A stretch of DNA of 64,000 nt, taken from Verrucomicrobiaceae bacterium (GTDB lineage Bacteria; Verrucomicrobiota; Verrucomicrobiia; Verrucomicrobiales; Akkermansiaceae). Positions 46,464-55,507 of the stretch are shown here, one piece after another. Position numbers and translations under genes: made by a program. Under the pieces are notes generated by a model. It did not search any database and had not been told where the DNA came from. It saw only the letters and a list, made by a program, of their open reading frames with translations. The stretch is from the NCBI GenBank assembly GCA_027485615.1, contig JAIXQS010000032.1, positions 1-64,000 on the forward strand, in the 5' to 3' direction. How positions within the stretch are numbered: the first letter of the stretch is position 1; the number at the start of each line of letters is the position of its first letter.

Positions 46464-47876
46464 TTACACCGCCTCCACCGTCAGCTCGAATTCGCCGACA
46501 GAGACGACTTTCACATCGGTTCCGGGAGGGACAGCGCCGAGTGCGAGGCGGGCGTCGTAGCGTTTGCCGCCGATCTCGATCTGACCGGAGGGGAAGAGGG
46601 CGGTGACGGTGCGGCCGGTGGCTCCGATGAGCGATGCTTCCTGGCGGGCGGCGGAAGAGAGGGTGGTTTCGCCGCCGATGGCGGACTCCAGCACCATGTG
46701 GCCCCATAGTCCTCCGCGCGGCATGTAGCGGAGCAGGAGGAAGAAAATCAGGATCGCGCCACCGATGCCGGAGATGAGGTTGATGAGCGGTTTGAAAAGG
46801 AAGCCCGATTGCCACTCGATGGGTTGGTCGGGCCAGATGTCCGACATGCCCCAGAGCAGGGAGCCGAGCATCAGCAGCGCACCGGGTATCGCGAGCAGCA
46901 TGAAACCGGGGAGGAAAAACAGGTCGATCATCACCAGCGCGAAACCGAGGAAGAAGAACAAGGCGGCCTCGTGTCCCGAGAGGCCCGCCGCGTGGTGGCC
47001 GAAGAATACGATGGCAAGCAGCACGCCGCCGCCTATACCGAATACGCCGAAGCCGGGTGTTTTGAACTCGATGAAAAGCAGCACCAGGCCGGCTGCGAGG
47101 AGCAACGGGGCGATGGCGGTGATGAACTGCGCGATCTTTTCCGACCACGTCACCTCAAGCCGGGTGGCGGTGTAGTTGCCTTTCCCCAGCAGGGTGTCCA
47201 TCAGGCTATCGATGTCCGGGGAAATGCCCGCGCCGAGCAGGGGCTGGGCGGGATCACCATAGGCTTTCATCGCCTCGGTGGCGGTGAGGGTGAGCAACTC
47301 GCCCTCGGGCTTGAGCGTTTCCTCCCCGATCTTGAGCACGAAGTCCTCGTCGATCATCGCGGAGAGGACTTCGCCGCGATGTCCCTTGCCGTCGGAAATG
47401 GAACGGACGCGGGCTTTCAGGTAGGAGACGATCTTCGCTTTCATCGTCTCATCGATGTCCTCGCCTCCGCCCGAAACGGGAGCCGCCGCGCCGATGATGC
47501 CGGATGGCGAGAAATGGATTTCATCCGTCCCGGCGGAAATGAGCGCCCCCGCCGAGATCGCCTCGCTGTTCACGTAGGTGATGACTTTTCCGGGAAATTT
47601 CTCGATGGCCTTGAGCATGTCGAAGGTCACATCGAGGCGACCGCCGGGCGTTTCCATGTCGAGGATCACGGTATCCGCGCCCTGCTCGATGGCCATTTTC
47701 AGCCCGCGGCGGAGGACGTGGAGTTCGGGCGGTGCGATCTGCTCGCGGATGGGGATGATGACGACCTTGTGCTGCTGCGCGGTTGCGGGTTTTTCCTGCG
47801 CCGGGAGAAGGCCGGGGAAAAATGCGAGCAGGGCGGGGAGGAGGCGGAGGAGGTTTCTCATCGGGGAATGCGTCAA
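46464..47876 (-). CDS. NfeD membrane serine protease (ClpP-like)
   Basis: This 470-residue protein has a signal peptide (RLLPALLAFFPGLLPAQ) and a ClpP-like protease domain with the Ser in VNSEAISAGALISAGTD and the likely catalytic Lys in the following helix. About four membrane segments and a C-terminal OB domain (LIGATGRTVTALFPSGQIEIGGKRYDARL) follow. NfeD1b proteins cleave stomatin-like partners. Its ATG overlaps the upstream dioxygenase stop (ATGA), which links these unlike genes in one transcript. Confidence 0.9.
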   Translation of the reverse strand: MTHSPMRNLLRLLPALLAFFPGLLPAQEKPATAQQHKVVIIPIREQIAPPELHVLRRGLKMAIEQGADTVILDMETPGGRLDVTFDMLKAIEKFPGKVITYVNSEAISAGALISAGTDEIHFSPSGIIGAAAPVSGGGEDIDETMKAKIVSYLKARVRSISDGKGHRGEVLSAMIDEDFVLKIGEETLKPEGELLTLTATEAMKAYGDPAQPLLGAGISPDIDSLMDTLLGKGNYTATRLEVTWSEKIAQFITAIAPLLLAAGLVLLFIEFKTPGFGVFGIGGGVLLAIVFFGHHAAGLSGHEAALFFFLGFALVMIDLFFLPGFMLLAIPGALLMLGSLLWGMSDIWPDQPIEWQSGFLFKPLINLISGIGGAILIFFLLLRYMPRGGLWGHMVLESAIGGETTLSSAARQEASLIGATGRTVTALFPSGQIEIGGKRYDARLALGAVPPGTDVKVVSVGEFELTVEAV

Positions 47877-48532
47877 TTGTCGCCGGGAGTGAAGCCCATG
47901 ACGATGTCGAATTTTACAACCAGCTCCCCGATTTTGCTATCGGGCAGGGGCGCGAACTCATGGATGATGGATTCGCGCTGCTTGGCATCCTTCACACGCG
48001 AGAGCAGTCCGTCCTTCTCGTTCTGCGGCTCGCCTTTGATGTAGAGCTGGGTCGTCCATTTTTCGCGGCCTTTCAGTTTCACCGCGAAATGGATGTGCGG
48101 GGTGCGACCGGGGTAGGCGACGGGCTTGACGGTGCGGAAATAGTATTCGCCGCTGATGCCGGTCAGGAAACGCCCGAATCCCTGGAAATGAGTATCGCGC
48201 TTCTCGCGCCCGGCGCTGCCTTTGTGCAGATAAACGCCGTGGTGATCCACCTGCCAGATTTCGACGAGAGCGTTGCGGATCGGCGTGCCGGTGGGACTGA
48301 GGATGCGCCCGCTGAGGTGGGTGATTTCCCCGACGGATGGTGTGAGGCCATCATTGATGACGATGAGGTCGTTGTCTGTATCGAGCGGGAGATCAACGGG
48401 GTAGAACGGCCCTTCGCTCTGTTTCGCGGTTTGGGTAAGCGCCTCCGCGAAGGCACCGGGGACCCAAAGTCCGGCGGCGCCGAGGGCGAAATTGCGGACG
48501 AAGCGGCGGCGGGATGGGTTTTGGTGATACAT
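47873..48532 (-). CDS. Intradiol ring-cleavage dioxygenase-like protein, Tat-exported
   Basis: This 219-residue protein begins MYHQNPSRRRFVRNFALGAA, a twin-arginine signal. The intradiol dioxygenase fold follows: GPFYPVDLPLDTDND, LSGRILSPTGTPIRNALVEIWQVDHHGVYLH, YYFRTVKPVAYPGRTPHIHFAVK, with the Tyr/His iron ligands in place. Exported members of this family are widespread in Verrucomicrobiota and may act on phenolics or have lost enzyme activity. It is coupled to the NfeD protease. Confidence 0.87.
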   Translation of the reverse strand: MYHQNPSRRRFVRNFALGAAGLWVPGAFAEALTQTAKQSEGPFYPVDLPLDTDNDLIVINDGLTPSVGEITHLSGRILSPTGTPIRNALVEIWQVDHHGVYLHKGSAGREKRDTHFQGFGRFLTGISGEYYFRTVKPVAYPGRTPHIHFAVKLKGREKWTTQLYIKGEPQNEKDGLLSRVKDAKQRESIIHEFAPLPDSKIGELVVKFDIVMGFTPGDN

Positions 48533-48620
48533 GGGTGGGGATTGCGGTTTTACGATCCGTAAGAAATTCCGCTTTTGTCGTCGTTTCGTCAAGAGGTTGC
48601 CTCGCGGCGGGATATCCTCC

Positions 48621-50750
48621 ATGCTTCGCGAGGTGGCCGCGGAATATAAGACGAAAAGAGGACTGCTGAAGACCCCGGGCGCTGCGCTCAAGGAGCACTT
48701 CGGCTTTTCCGCTTTCCTCGACGGGCAGGAGGAGGTGATTTCCGAGATCGTTTCCGGCCGGGACGGGCTGGTGGTGATGCCGACGGGCGGGGGGAAATCC
48801 CTGTGCTTCCAGATCCCGGCGCTGTGTTTCCCGGGCGTGACCTTGGTGATTTCCCCGCTCATCGCGCTGATGAAAGACCAAGTGGATGCGCTGCAGGCGC
48901 GCGGGATCGCGGCGACGCTGATCAATTCCACGCTGTCATGGCCGGAGCAGAAGGAGCGGCTCGACGGAATGAAGCGTGGGGATTTCAAGCTCGTGTATGT
49001 CGCGCCGGAACGTTTCCGTGCGGAGAGTTTTTTGCGGGCGCTGGAGGGGGTTGAGATCTCGCTGTTCGCGATCGACGAGGCGCACTGCCTCAGCCAGTGG
49101 GGTCATGATTTCCGGCCGGACTACATGCGGCTGGGCAAGGTGTTGGAGAAAATCGGCCGCCCGCAGTGCGTGGCGCTGACTGCTACGGCGACTCCCGTAG
49201 TTCGTGAGGATATCCTGAAAAACCTCGGCCTGCGCGAGCCGTTCGAGCGCGTCAGCGGGTTTTCGCGACCCAACCTCTCCCTTTCGATCACGCCCGTGGA
49301 AAAGGCGGCGCAAAAGGACGAGCGGATCCGGGCCATCATCGCCGCGCACAAGACCGGGATCATCTACTGCGCGACGCGGAAAAAGGTCGATCTCGTTTCC
49401 GAAACGCTGGCGAGCTGGGGCCTGAAATGCGTGGCCTACCACGGCGGAATGGGCGACGCCGAGCGGGTCAAGGCGCAGGAGATTTTCATTTCCAAAAAGG
49501 TCGATGTCGCGGTGGCCACGAACGCCTTCGGGATGGGGATCGACCGTGGGGACGTGCGCTTCGTGATCCATTACGAGATCCCCGGCAGCGTGGAGGCTTA
49601 CTATCAGGAGGCGGGCCGCGCGGGGCGGGATGGTGAGGCGGCGGTGTGCGAGCTGCTGTTCAACTACGCCGACACGCGGACGCAGGAATTTTTCATCGAC
49701 GGTGCGAATCCCTCAGCGACGACCGTGCGCCAGGTTTACCAATACCTGCTCAACGAAGCGGACGCGAACCACGAGGTTTTCCGCACGCTGGAGGACATCG
49801 CGGAGCACGCGGATGTGAAAAACTCCATGGCGGTGGGCAGCGCGCTGACCGTGTTGGCGCGGGGGCGTTTCATCGAGAGGTTCGATGTGCAGGGGAAACG
49901 GATGCGCGGCACGCGTCTGCTGAAGCCGGACACCTTGGCGCGCGATCTCGCCATTGATGAGAAGGCGATGGAGGAAAAGGACGCCCGCGACCGCGAGAAA
50001 CTCAAGGCGATGGTCGAGATGTGCTACTCGCGGACATGCCGGCAGAAGTGGATCCTTGAATATTTCGGCGAGGCCGACGCCACGACCTGCGGGAACTGCG
50101 ATGTCTGCCGCGAGCGCAGCGCCGGGGATTTCCGCAAGCCGACGGAGGAGGAGGAGCGGATGGTGAGGAAAGCATTGGCTGGCGTGGCCCGCATGTCGCG
50201 GCGCGGGGCTGACGGCTGGGAAGGAAAATTTGGAAAAGGCCGCATCATCCAGATGCTTTCCGGCAGCAAGTCCCAGGAAATCCTGAGCGTCCGCCTCGAC
50301 CAGCTCACCACCTACGGCATCCTCGCGGGAAAAACCACCGGCTACCTCAACAGCCTCTTCCGTTCGCTCGCCGAGGAGGGCCTGGTCATCACTCAGACCG
50401 GCGAGTACCCGCTGATGACCCTTTCGCCGCGCGGCGAGGCGGTGATGCTCGGGAAGGCAAGCTTCGAACTCCGCTGGCCCGATGAGATCGCGAAACCCGA
50501 GGGACTCGCGGAAAAGGATTTCGACCCGCAACTTTTCACGATGCTCAAGGATCTGCGCTTCCGTATCGCGAAAAAGGACAGCGTGCCGCCTTACGTGGTT
50601 TTTTCCAACAAGGTGCTCGAATCCCTCACCCGATACATGCCCTCCGGCGTCGCCGAGGCCCTGGCCATCCCCGGCATCGGCGAGGGGAAAGCGCAGACCT
50701 ACCTCCCCCCTTTCCTGGAAATGATCCGCACCTACCGCGCGATGAGGTAG
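48621..50750 (+). CDS. recQ: ATP-dependent DNA helicase RecQ
   Basis: This 709-residue 3'-5' helicase has Walker A MPTGGGKSLCFQIPAL, the DEAH box DEAHCLSQWGHDFRPDY, and motif VI QEAGRAGRDG. A RecQ-Ct zinc site (CYSRTCRQKWILEYFGEADATTCGNCDVC), a winged helix and an HRDC domain at the C-terminus (LTRYMPSGVAEALAIPGIGEGKA) follow. The domain order is complete and typical. The start at MLREVAAEY is chosen because the conserved region begins 25 residues later. Confidence 0.96.
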   Translation: MLREVAAEYKTKRGLLKTPGAALKEHFGFSAFLDGQEEVISEIVSGRDGLVVMPTGGGKSLCFQIPALCFPGVTLVISPLIALMKDQVDALQARGIAATLINSTLSWPEQKERLDGMKRGDFKLVYVAPERFRAESFLRALEGVEISLFAIDEAHCLSQWGHDFRPDYMRLGKVLEKIGRPQCVALTATATPVVREDILKNLGLREPFERVSGFSRPNLSLSITPVEKAAQKDERIRAIIAAHKTGIIYCATRKKVDLVSETLASWGLKCVAYHGGMGDAERVKAQEIFISKKVDVAVATNAFGMGIDRGDVRFVIHYEIPGSVEAYYQEAGRAGRDGEAAVCELLFNYADTRTQEFFIDGANPSATTVRQVYQYLLNEADANHEVFRTLEDIAEHADVKNSMAVGSALTVLARGRFIERFDVQGKRMRGTRLLKPDTLARDLAIDEKAMEEKDARDREKLKAMVEMCYSRTCRQKWILEYFGEADATTCGNCDVCRERSAGDFRKPTEEEERMVRKALAGVARMSRRGADGWEGKFGKGRIIQMLSGSKSQEILSVRLDQLTTYGILAGKTTGYLNSLFRSLAEEGLVITQTGEYPLMTLSPRGEAVMLGKASFELRWPDEIAKPEGLAEKDFDPQLFTMLKDLRFRIAKKDSVPPYVVFSNKVLESLTRYMPSGVAEALAIPGIGEGKAQTYLPPFLEMIRTYRAMR

Positions 50751-50949
50751 CTTACTCCTCTCGGACGATGATGGCGCGCCCATAGCCTTCGCTTCGCGCA
50801 GTCAATTTCCGAGACTTCATTCCAATGATCGGCCTGCACGCGATCATCAGCGCGCGGGGTTCGTGTGGTCGCAAGGCGGCTAGCGGGCCGGACAACAATT
50901 GTCGGATCGCTGGATCGGCAACAGAAGCTATTGCCTTGACGCTGCGGAG

Positions 50950-50971
50950 CTCCGAGTCCTTCATCGGAGGA
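50950..50971 (+). promoter_or_regulatory. Hairpin that could cover the bamA ribosome-binding site
   Basis: CTCCGA and TCGGAG form a 6-bp stem with an 8-nt loop. The second arm contains GGAGGA, the best Shine-Dalgarno match before the bamA ATG. It may modulate translation; the spacing to ATG (13 bp) is long. Confidence 0.35.
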
Positions 50972-50984
50972 CACCGAATTCATT

Positions 50985-53321
50985 ATGACCCACTCAACGT
51001 TCTCACTTCCGCGCCTTGGAGCATTCGCGTCCCGCCTGGCTCTTGTCGCCATGGTTTTCGCCGCGACCTTCGCCGGGCACCTCCATGCGCAAGACTTCGA
51101 AGGGAAAAACATCACGGAGGTCGCCGTTCGTTACCGCGGAGCGAAAACGGTCGACGAGGCAAGGATCCGCAACCTGATGTCCACCAAAGCGGGTACGCAA
51201 TACCGTGCGGAGCGCTTGGACAACGACATCAAGACCCTTTTCAATTCAGGCCTCATTGATGATGTCCGCTTCTTTGCGGAGCCCGTCAGCGCCGGTGTCC
51301 GTGTGATCGCGGATGTCCTCACACGCCCCGCAATCAACGGCGTCGGTTTCGTCGGTGCCACCATTTTTTCCGACCAGAAGCTCGCCAAGGAAACCAAGCT
51401 GAAATCCGGCGGCTCGATGAGCGATTCGGAGATTCTGGAAGCCCGCCGCAACATCGAAAAATACTACCAGGGCTACGGCTACCCAGACGTGATTGTGACC
51501 CACCGCATCCAGGACACGGGTCAGGCCGGCCTATCCGACCTCATTTTCGTGATCGACGAGGGAACCAAAAACGAAGTCCGCAAGATCCGCTTTGAGGGCA
51601 ACACGGTGTTCACCACGCCCGAACTGAAAAAAGAGATGGAAACCAAGGAAAAGGGCTGGTTCTCCTGGCTCACGAAGTCCGGCCGCTTCGAATCCTACCA
51701 GCTTGATGAGGATCTGGACGCCGTTCTCGATTATTACCGCAGCAACGGTTATCTCCGCGCCAGCAGCCCGGGCATTCGCCGCGATCCGGTAGGCGACGGC
51801 AGGGTGGATCTCGTCATCCCGATCAGCGAAGGCGAGAAATACACGGTTGCCGGGGTGAGCTTCGGCCGTATGACGGTTTTCAAACCCGAGGAACTCTACC
51901 CCTCCATGACATTGAACGGTGGTGATGCCTACTCCTCGGCAAAAATGCGCGATGACATCAAGACGATCCGCAGTTTCTACGGCTCCCGGGGATACGCTGA
52001 CGCGCTCGTTTCCCCTGACATCAAGGACGCCGGCCCGAACCGGGTTACCGTGAAATACCAGGTCAGCGAAGGCTCCCGCATCAAGGTCGGCCGCGTGAAC
52101 ATCCAGGGTAACACCAAGACCAAGGACAAGGTGATCCGCCGCGAGGTTCCGCTCAAGCCCGGCGATTGGTTTAACACCGTGGAGCTTGAAACCACCAAAG
52201 CCCGTTTGGAAAACCTCCAGTATTTCAGCGATGTGCAGGCCACCGGCAATCCCGGCGGATCGGGATACCGTGATGTGGATATCCTCGTCGAGGAACGCAA
52301 CACCGGATCGGTCGGTGTCGGCGTCGGCTTCAGCTCCGTGGACAACGTGGTCGGTTTCCTCACCCTTGAGCAGAGCAATTTCGACATCATGAACCCGTGG
52401 AATTTCACCGGCGGCGGCCAGCGCTTCGGAATGAGCCTCCGCGCCGGTTCCGAGCGCAGCGAGTTCAGCGTGTCGCTTGTCGAGCCCTGGTTCCTCGACC
52501 AGCGTCTTGCGCTCGGCGGCGAGCTTTTTTACCGCCAGTCGAGCTATTTCAGCGATGTCTATGAGCAATCCAACGTGGGTGGATCAATCTACATCCGTAA
52601 GCCGCTGTCCGAGAAATCCTCCCTGAAGCTGGAATATCGCCTTGAGGAGGTTGGAATCGATGTGGAAGCGGGAGCCAGCCCCGCCTTCACCGCCGAAGAC
52701 GGCGATTTCATCCGTAGCGCGGTCACGCTGAATTACCTTTATGATAACCGGGACAGCACGATCATGACCCGTTCAGGCGAGCGCCTCGATGTCTCCCTTG
52801 CCATGGCCGGCGCGATTTTCGGCGGCGATGTCGACACCCTCACACTCTCCGCACAAGGCGCGAAATTCTGGAACCTCAAGTGGGACTCGATCCTGTCGTT
52901 GAACGGTGAAATCGCCTTCGTCGACGCCATTGACGGCAACGTGCCGATCTTCGAGCGCATGTTTCTCGGCGGCGGGCGCACTCTCCGCGGGTTCGAGTTC
53001 CGGGATATCGGCGGTGCCCGCGATGCGGCCTCAGGCGAGGTTCTCGGCGGCCAGTCGCTCGGCTACCTTAGCGTGGAATACACCGTTCCTATCATCGAAA
53101 CCGTCCGCGCCGCCGTGTTTTATGACACGGGCTTCGTGAATACTGACTCCTGGGACATCGGCCCGGACGATGTTTACAGCGACATCGGCCTCGGTATTCG
53201 GCTCAAGCTGCCGATCAGCCCGGTCCCGCTCGCCCTCGATTACGCGGTTCCCATCAGCTCACCTGACAGTGTTGCCGACAAGGGCGGTCAGTTCAACTTC
53301 TACCTGAACTACGAGTATTAG
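50985..53321 (+). CDS. bamA: Outer membrane protein assembly factor BamA
   Basis: This 778-residue Omp85 protein has a signal peptide (ALVAMVFAATFAGHLHAQ) and about five POTRA domains, visible as repeating segments such as GVGFVGATIFSDQKL, KIRFEGNTVFTTPEL and RVNIQGNTKTKDKVI. A 16-strand barrel with the loop-6 motif GGGRTLRGFEFRDIG and a C-terminus ending in an aromatic residue (FNFYLNYEY) follow. BamA folds proteins into the outer membrane; its presence with lpxK confirms a diderm envelope. A strong terminator follows. Confidence 0.96.
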   Translation: MTHSTFSLPRLGAFASRLALVAMVFAATFAGHLHAQDFEGKNITEVAVRYRGAKTVDEARIRNLMSTKAGTQYRAERLDNDIKTLFNSGLIDDVRFFAEPVSAGVRVIADVLTRPAINGVGFVGATIFSDQKLAKETKLKSGGSMSDSEILEARRNIEKYYQGYGYPDVIVTHRIQDTGQAGLSDLIFVIDEGTKNEVRKIRFEGNTVFTTPELKKEMETKEKGWFSWLTKSGRFESYQLDEDLDAVLDYYRSNGYLRASSPGIRRDPVGDGRVDLVIPISEGEKYTVAGVSFGRMTVFKPEELYPSMTLNGGDAYSSAKMRDDIKTIRSFYGSRGYADALVSPDIKDAGPNRVTVKYQVSEGSRIKVGRVNIQGNTKTKDKVIRREVPLKPGDWFNTVELETTKARLENLQYFSDVQATGNPGGSGYRDVDILVEERNTGSVGVGVGFSSVDNVVGFLTLEQSNFDIMNPWNFTGGGQRFGMSLRAGSERSEFSVSLVEPWFLDQRLALGGELFYRQSSYFSDVYEQSNVGGSIYIRKPLSEKSSLKLEYRLEEVGIDVEAGASPAFTAEDGDFIRSAVTLNYLYDNRDSTIMTRSGERLDVSLAMAGAIFGGDVDTLTLSAQGAKFWNLKWDSILSLNGEIAFVDAIDGNVPIFERMFLGGGRTLRGFEFRDIGGARDAASGEVLGGQSLGYLSVEYTVPIIETVRAAVFYDTGFVNTDSWDIGPDDVYSDIGLGIRLKLPISPVPLALDYAVPISSPDSVADKGGQFNFYLNYEY

Positions 53322-53345
53322 GCCCTAGCCTGACGCTTTCCGAAT

Positions 53346-53378
53346 ACGGGATGCCCTGCTCGGGGCATCCCGTTTTTG
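53346..53378 (+). terminator. Rho-independent terminator after bamA
   Basis: ACGGGATGCCC and GGGCATCCCGT pair in an 11-bp stem with a short loop, followed by TTTTTG. It may also serve the convergent rhomboid gene in part. Confidence 0.9.
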
Positions 53379-53380
53379 TT

Positions 53381-54187
53381 TCAGGGCGGAATCGTGACGT
53401 TGCCTTCCCGCTTCTCCCTCTCCCGGCGCAGGGATTTTATGGTAACGCGCGGGCGCAGCAGGAACCGTCCCGCGAAAAATCCCGCCAGCGAGCCGCCGAG
53501 GTGGCAGGCATGGTTGATCTGAAATAGACCCGGGATGATCTCGGCCATCTGCTCACCGAGCTTTGCGAGCGGGCCGGTATTGAGGCCGGGATGGAGCAGG
53601 GCGAGACAGAGGGTCGCTAGAATGATGCCCGCTCCGAGGGATTTCCCGCTTAGGAAAACGGGCAAGAAGCGCGATTCCGGAGAAAGTGTGGTAAGCAGCA
53701 CCAACAAAGCAAAGCAGATGGCGGAGGAGCCGACGAGGGTCTCGGGGTTCAACGTGCTGCCCGGCGTGAGCAGCAGAAATAGCAGTCCTCCGGCAAGCGC
53801 GGCTAGGATGGCGACGCAGCGGAAGGTCAGCTTGCCCAAGATATGTTCAATCTTGGAACCGAGCAGGACGATTGCCGCGGCGTTCAGAAGCGTATGTTGC
53901 CAGTTCACATGGATCAACGCGTAGGTGAAGGGCTGCCAGAAATCGCCGGAGAGGAAATTTGGCTTTGTCAGCCCAAGGAGAATCTGAGCCTGCGAAAGCT
54001 TGTCCGGTGCGCTGTGTGCCGGGGGAAAAACGCGATCCCAGATGACCGGAACGGCCTGGATGAGGATCAGAATCCGCACGATCTGCCAGGTCGCCCTCGC
54101 GTCCCGCAACTGCCGGAGCCCCCGCGAAAACCTCCCGCCCGCGCCTCCCATTTCCGCGATCGTTTCTGTTGAGGCGGGAGGAACCAT
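53381..54187 (-). CDS. Rhomboid-family intramembrane serine protease
   Basis: This 268-residue protein has six or more hydrophobic segments. The rhomboid pattern is visible: ALIHVNWQHTLLNAAAIVLLG, the catalytic Ser in LVGSSAICFALLVLL (Gly-Ser-Ser-Ala) and the catalytic His in INHACHLGGSLAGFFAGRFL. The usual Gly-x-Ser-Gly reads Gly-Ser-Ser-Ala. It probably cleaves membrane-anchored substrates in the inner membrane. It lies beyond nuoC in the same direction, separated by a heptad palindrome. Confidence 0.85.
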   Translation of the reverse strand: MVPPASTETIAEMGGAGGRFSRGLRQLRDARATWQIVRILILIQAVPVIWDRVFPPAHSAPDKLSQAQILLGLTKPNFLSGDFWQPFTYALIHVNWQHTLLNAAAIVLLGSKIEHILGKLTFRCVAILAALAGGLLFLLLTPGSTLNPETLVGSSAICFALLVLLTTLSPESRFLPVFLSGKSLGAGIILATLCLALLHPGLNTGPLAKLGEQMAEIIPGLFQINHACHLGGSLAGFFAGRFLLRPRVTIKSLRREREKREGNVTIPP

Positions 54188-54195
54188 AGGAGAAA

Positions 54196-54276
54196 AAACT
54201 CTAAATCTTAAATCCTAATAAGAGAGCAGGTGCGGAGCGCTCTTCTTTAGAGCTTAAACTTTAGGGTTTAAAGTTT
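54196..54276. repeat. Palindromic heptad element between nuoC and the rhomboid gene
   Basis: Left arm units AAACTCT, AAATCTT, AAATCCT face an inverted right arm that reads AAACTTT, AAACCCT, AAAGTTT, AAGCTCT on the other strand. The GC-rich core has its own AGAGC/GCTCT stem. It is 81 bp long and fills the gap. Confidence 0.8.
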
Positions 54277-54277
54277 C

Positions 54278-54853
54278 TCACTCCTGGTGCCTCGCCCTCG
54301 GCTCGCGCTTGGCAACGGTTTCGCCGCCGGGTGCGGTGACGAAGGGACCGCCCTCCAGAGGCGCGACGCCGGTGAAGGCCACATCCGGCATGTCGGTGGG
54401 GCGCCCCGCGAGCGGGAAATCCTTGCGCAGGGGGAAGAACGGGTAGCCCTCCCACATCAGGATGCGCTTGAGGTTCGGGTGGTCGGAAAACGGGATGCCC
54501 ATCATGTCCCAGACCTCGCGTTCATGCCAGTCCGCCGCTTTCCAGAGGTGAATGGCAGTCGGCACCGATTCGTCTTCCGAAACCTTGGCCTTGAGCCGCA
54601 GGTGGCGCGTGTCGTCGAGCGAGGCGAGTTCGTAAACGACCTCGAAGCGCGGATCGTCGCCGAAGTGGTCGAGCGAGGAGATGTCGAGCAACAACTCGTA
54701 ACCAAGCTTCTCCTTGCAAAACGCGAGGGCTACCGGCAGCGCTTCCAGGGAAAGCGAGAGCGTCGTCTCGCCCCGGAATTCGGTTTCGGAAAGGATGCCT
54801 GCGGCTAGTATTTCGCGCAGCGCGGGGAGATCGTTGGCAAGGGCGGCGGACAT
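54278..54853 (-). CDS. nuoC: NADH-quinone oxidoreductase subunit C
   Basis: This 191-residue hydrophilic complex I subunit carries the family signature ADWHEREVWDMMGIPFSDHPNLKRILMWEGYPFFPLRKDFPL. The N-terminal domain includes ISSLDHFGDDPRFEVVYEL. It is not fused to NuoD, and nuoD does not follow; the next gene in this direction is a rhomboid protease. nuoB lies immediately upstream. Confidence 0.95.
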   Translation of the reverse strand: MSAALANDLPALREILAAGILSETEFRGETTLSLSLEALPVALAFCKEKLGYELLLDISSLDHFGDDPRFEVVYELASLDDTRHLRLKAKVSEDESVPTAIHLWKAADWHEREVWDMMGIPFSDHPNLKRILMWEGYPFFPLRKDFPLAGRPTDMPDVAFTGVAPLEGGPFVTAPGGETVAKREPRARHQE

Positions 54854-54857
54854 CTTC

Positions 54858-54890
54858 TTTTGGATTTCGTGCTTAATGCTTGGGAATTCG
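54858..54890. repeat. Heptad-type spacer between nuoB and nuoC
   Basis: GGATTTCGTGCTTAATGCTT followed by GGGAATTCGGATT carries the same 13-bp unit found in both arms of the element at 43406-43500. Confidence 0.6.
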
Positions 54891-54892
54891 GA

Positions 54893-55429
54893 TTACGCGT
54901 TTTCCTCGAAGAACACGCGCTTCTGGTCTTCCGTGGAGTGCTCCTTCTCGATTTTCTCCTGGAGCTTCATCAGCCCCTCGATGAGGGCTTCCGGGCGCGG
55001 AGGGCAGCCGGAAATATAAACGTCCACCGGGATCAGGCGGTCGATTCCCTGCAGCACCGCGTACGAGCGGTACATCCCGCCGGACGACGCGCACGCGCCC
55101 ATGGCGATGCACCATTTCGGCTCCGGCATCTGATCCCAGACACGTTTCACCGCGAGCGCCATCTTGTAGGTCACCGTGCCGGCGACGATCATCACATCGG
55201 ATTGGCGGGGGGAAAACCGCATCACCTCCATGCCGAAGCGGGAGATATCGAAGCGCGAGGAGGCGGTCGCCATCAGTTCGATCGCGCAGCAGGCCAGCCC
55301 CATCGGCATAGGCCACAGGGAGTTCTTGCGCATCCAGTTGATCGCGGCGTCCACCTGGGTGAAAATGATGTTGCCCTCGATCTTCGAATCGTAAGCGGCG
55401 TGGGTGGAGGTGGTGTCGATGGTTTCCAT
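54893..55429 (-). CDS. nuoB: NADH-quinone oxidoreductase subunit B
   Basis: This 178-residue complex I subunit holds the N2 Fe-S cluster. The tandem cysteines are in [10 protein letters not shown], with further ligands in [11 protein letters not shown] and [18 protein letters not shown]. The start is taken at [14 protein letters not shown], since 17 extra upstream residues are not family-like. Only nuoB-nuoC are present here, so the rest of the complex is encoded elsewhere. Confidence 0.95.
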   Translation of the reverse strand: METIDTTSTHAAYDSKIEGNIIFTQVDAAINWMRKNSLWPMPMGLACCAIELMATASSRFDISRFGMEVMRFSPRQSDVMIVAGTVTYKMALAVKRVWDQMPEPKWCIAMGACASSGGMYRSYAVLQGIDRLIPVDVYISGCPPRPEALIEGLMKLQEKIEKEHSTEDQKRVFFEENA

Positions 55430-55507
55430 GGCGCTGGGGCGGGACGCCGGGAGGTTGGTGGCAAAGAGGTCGTGTCTCAAGCGGATTGTCGGAAAATTTC
55501 CCCTCCT

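Noticed and set aside
46809..48044. Long plus-strand open frame opposite the NfeD protease and dioxygenase
   Set aside because: Both genes on the minus strand have clear families and overlapping starts; the plus-strand frame has shadow-type composition.
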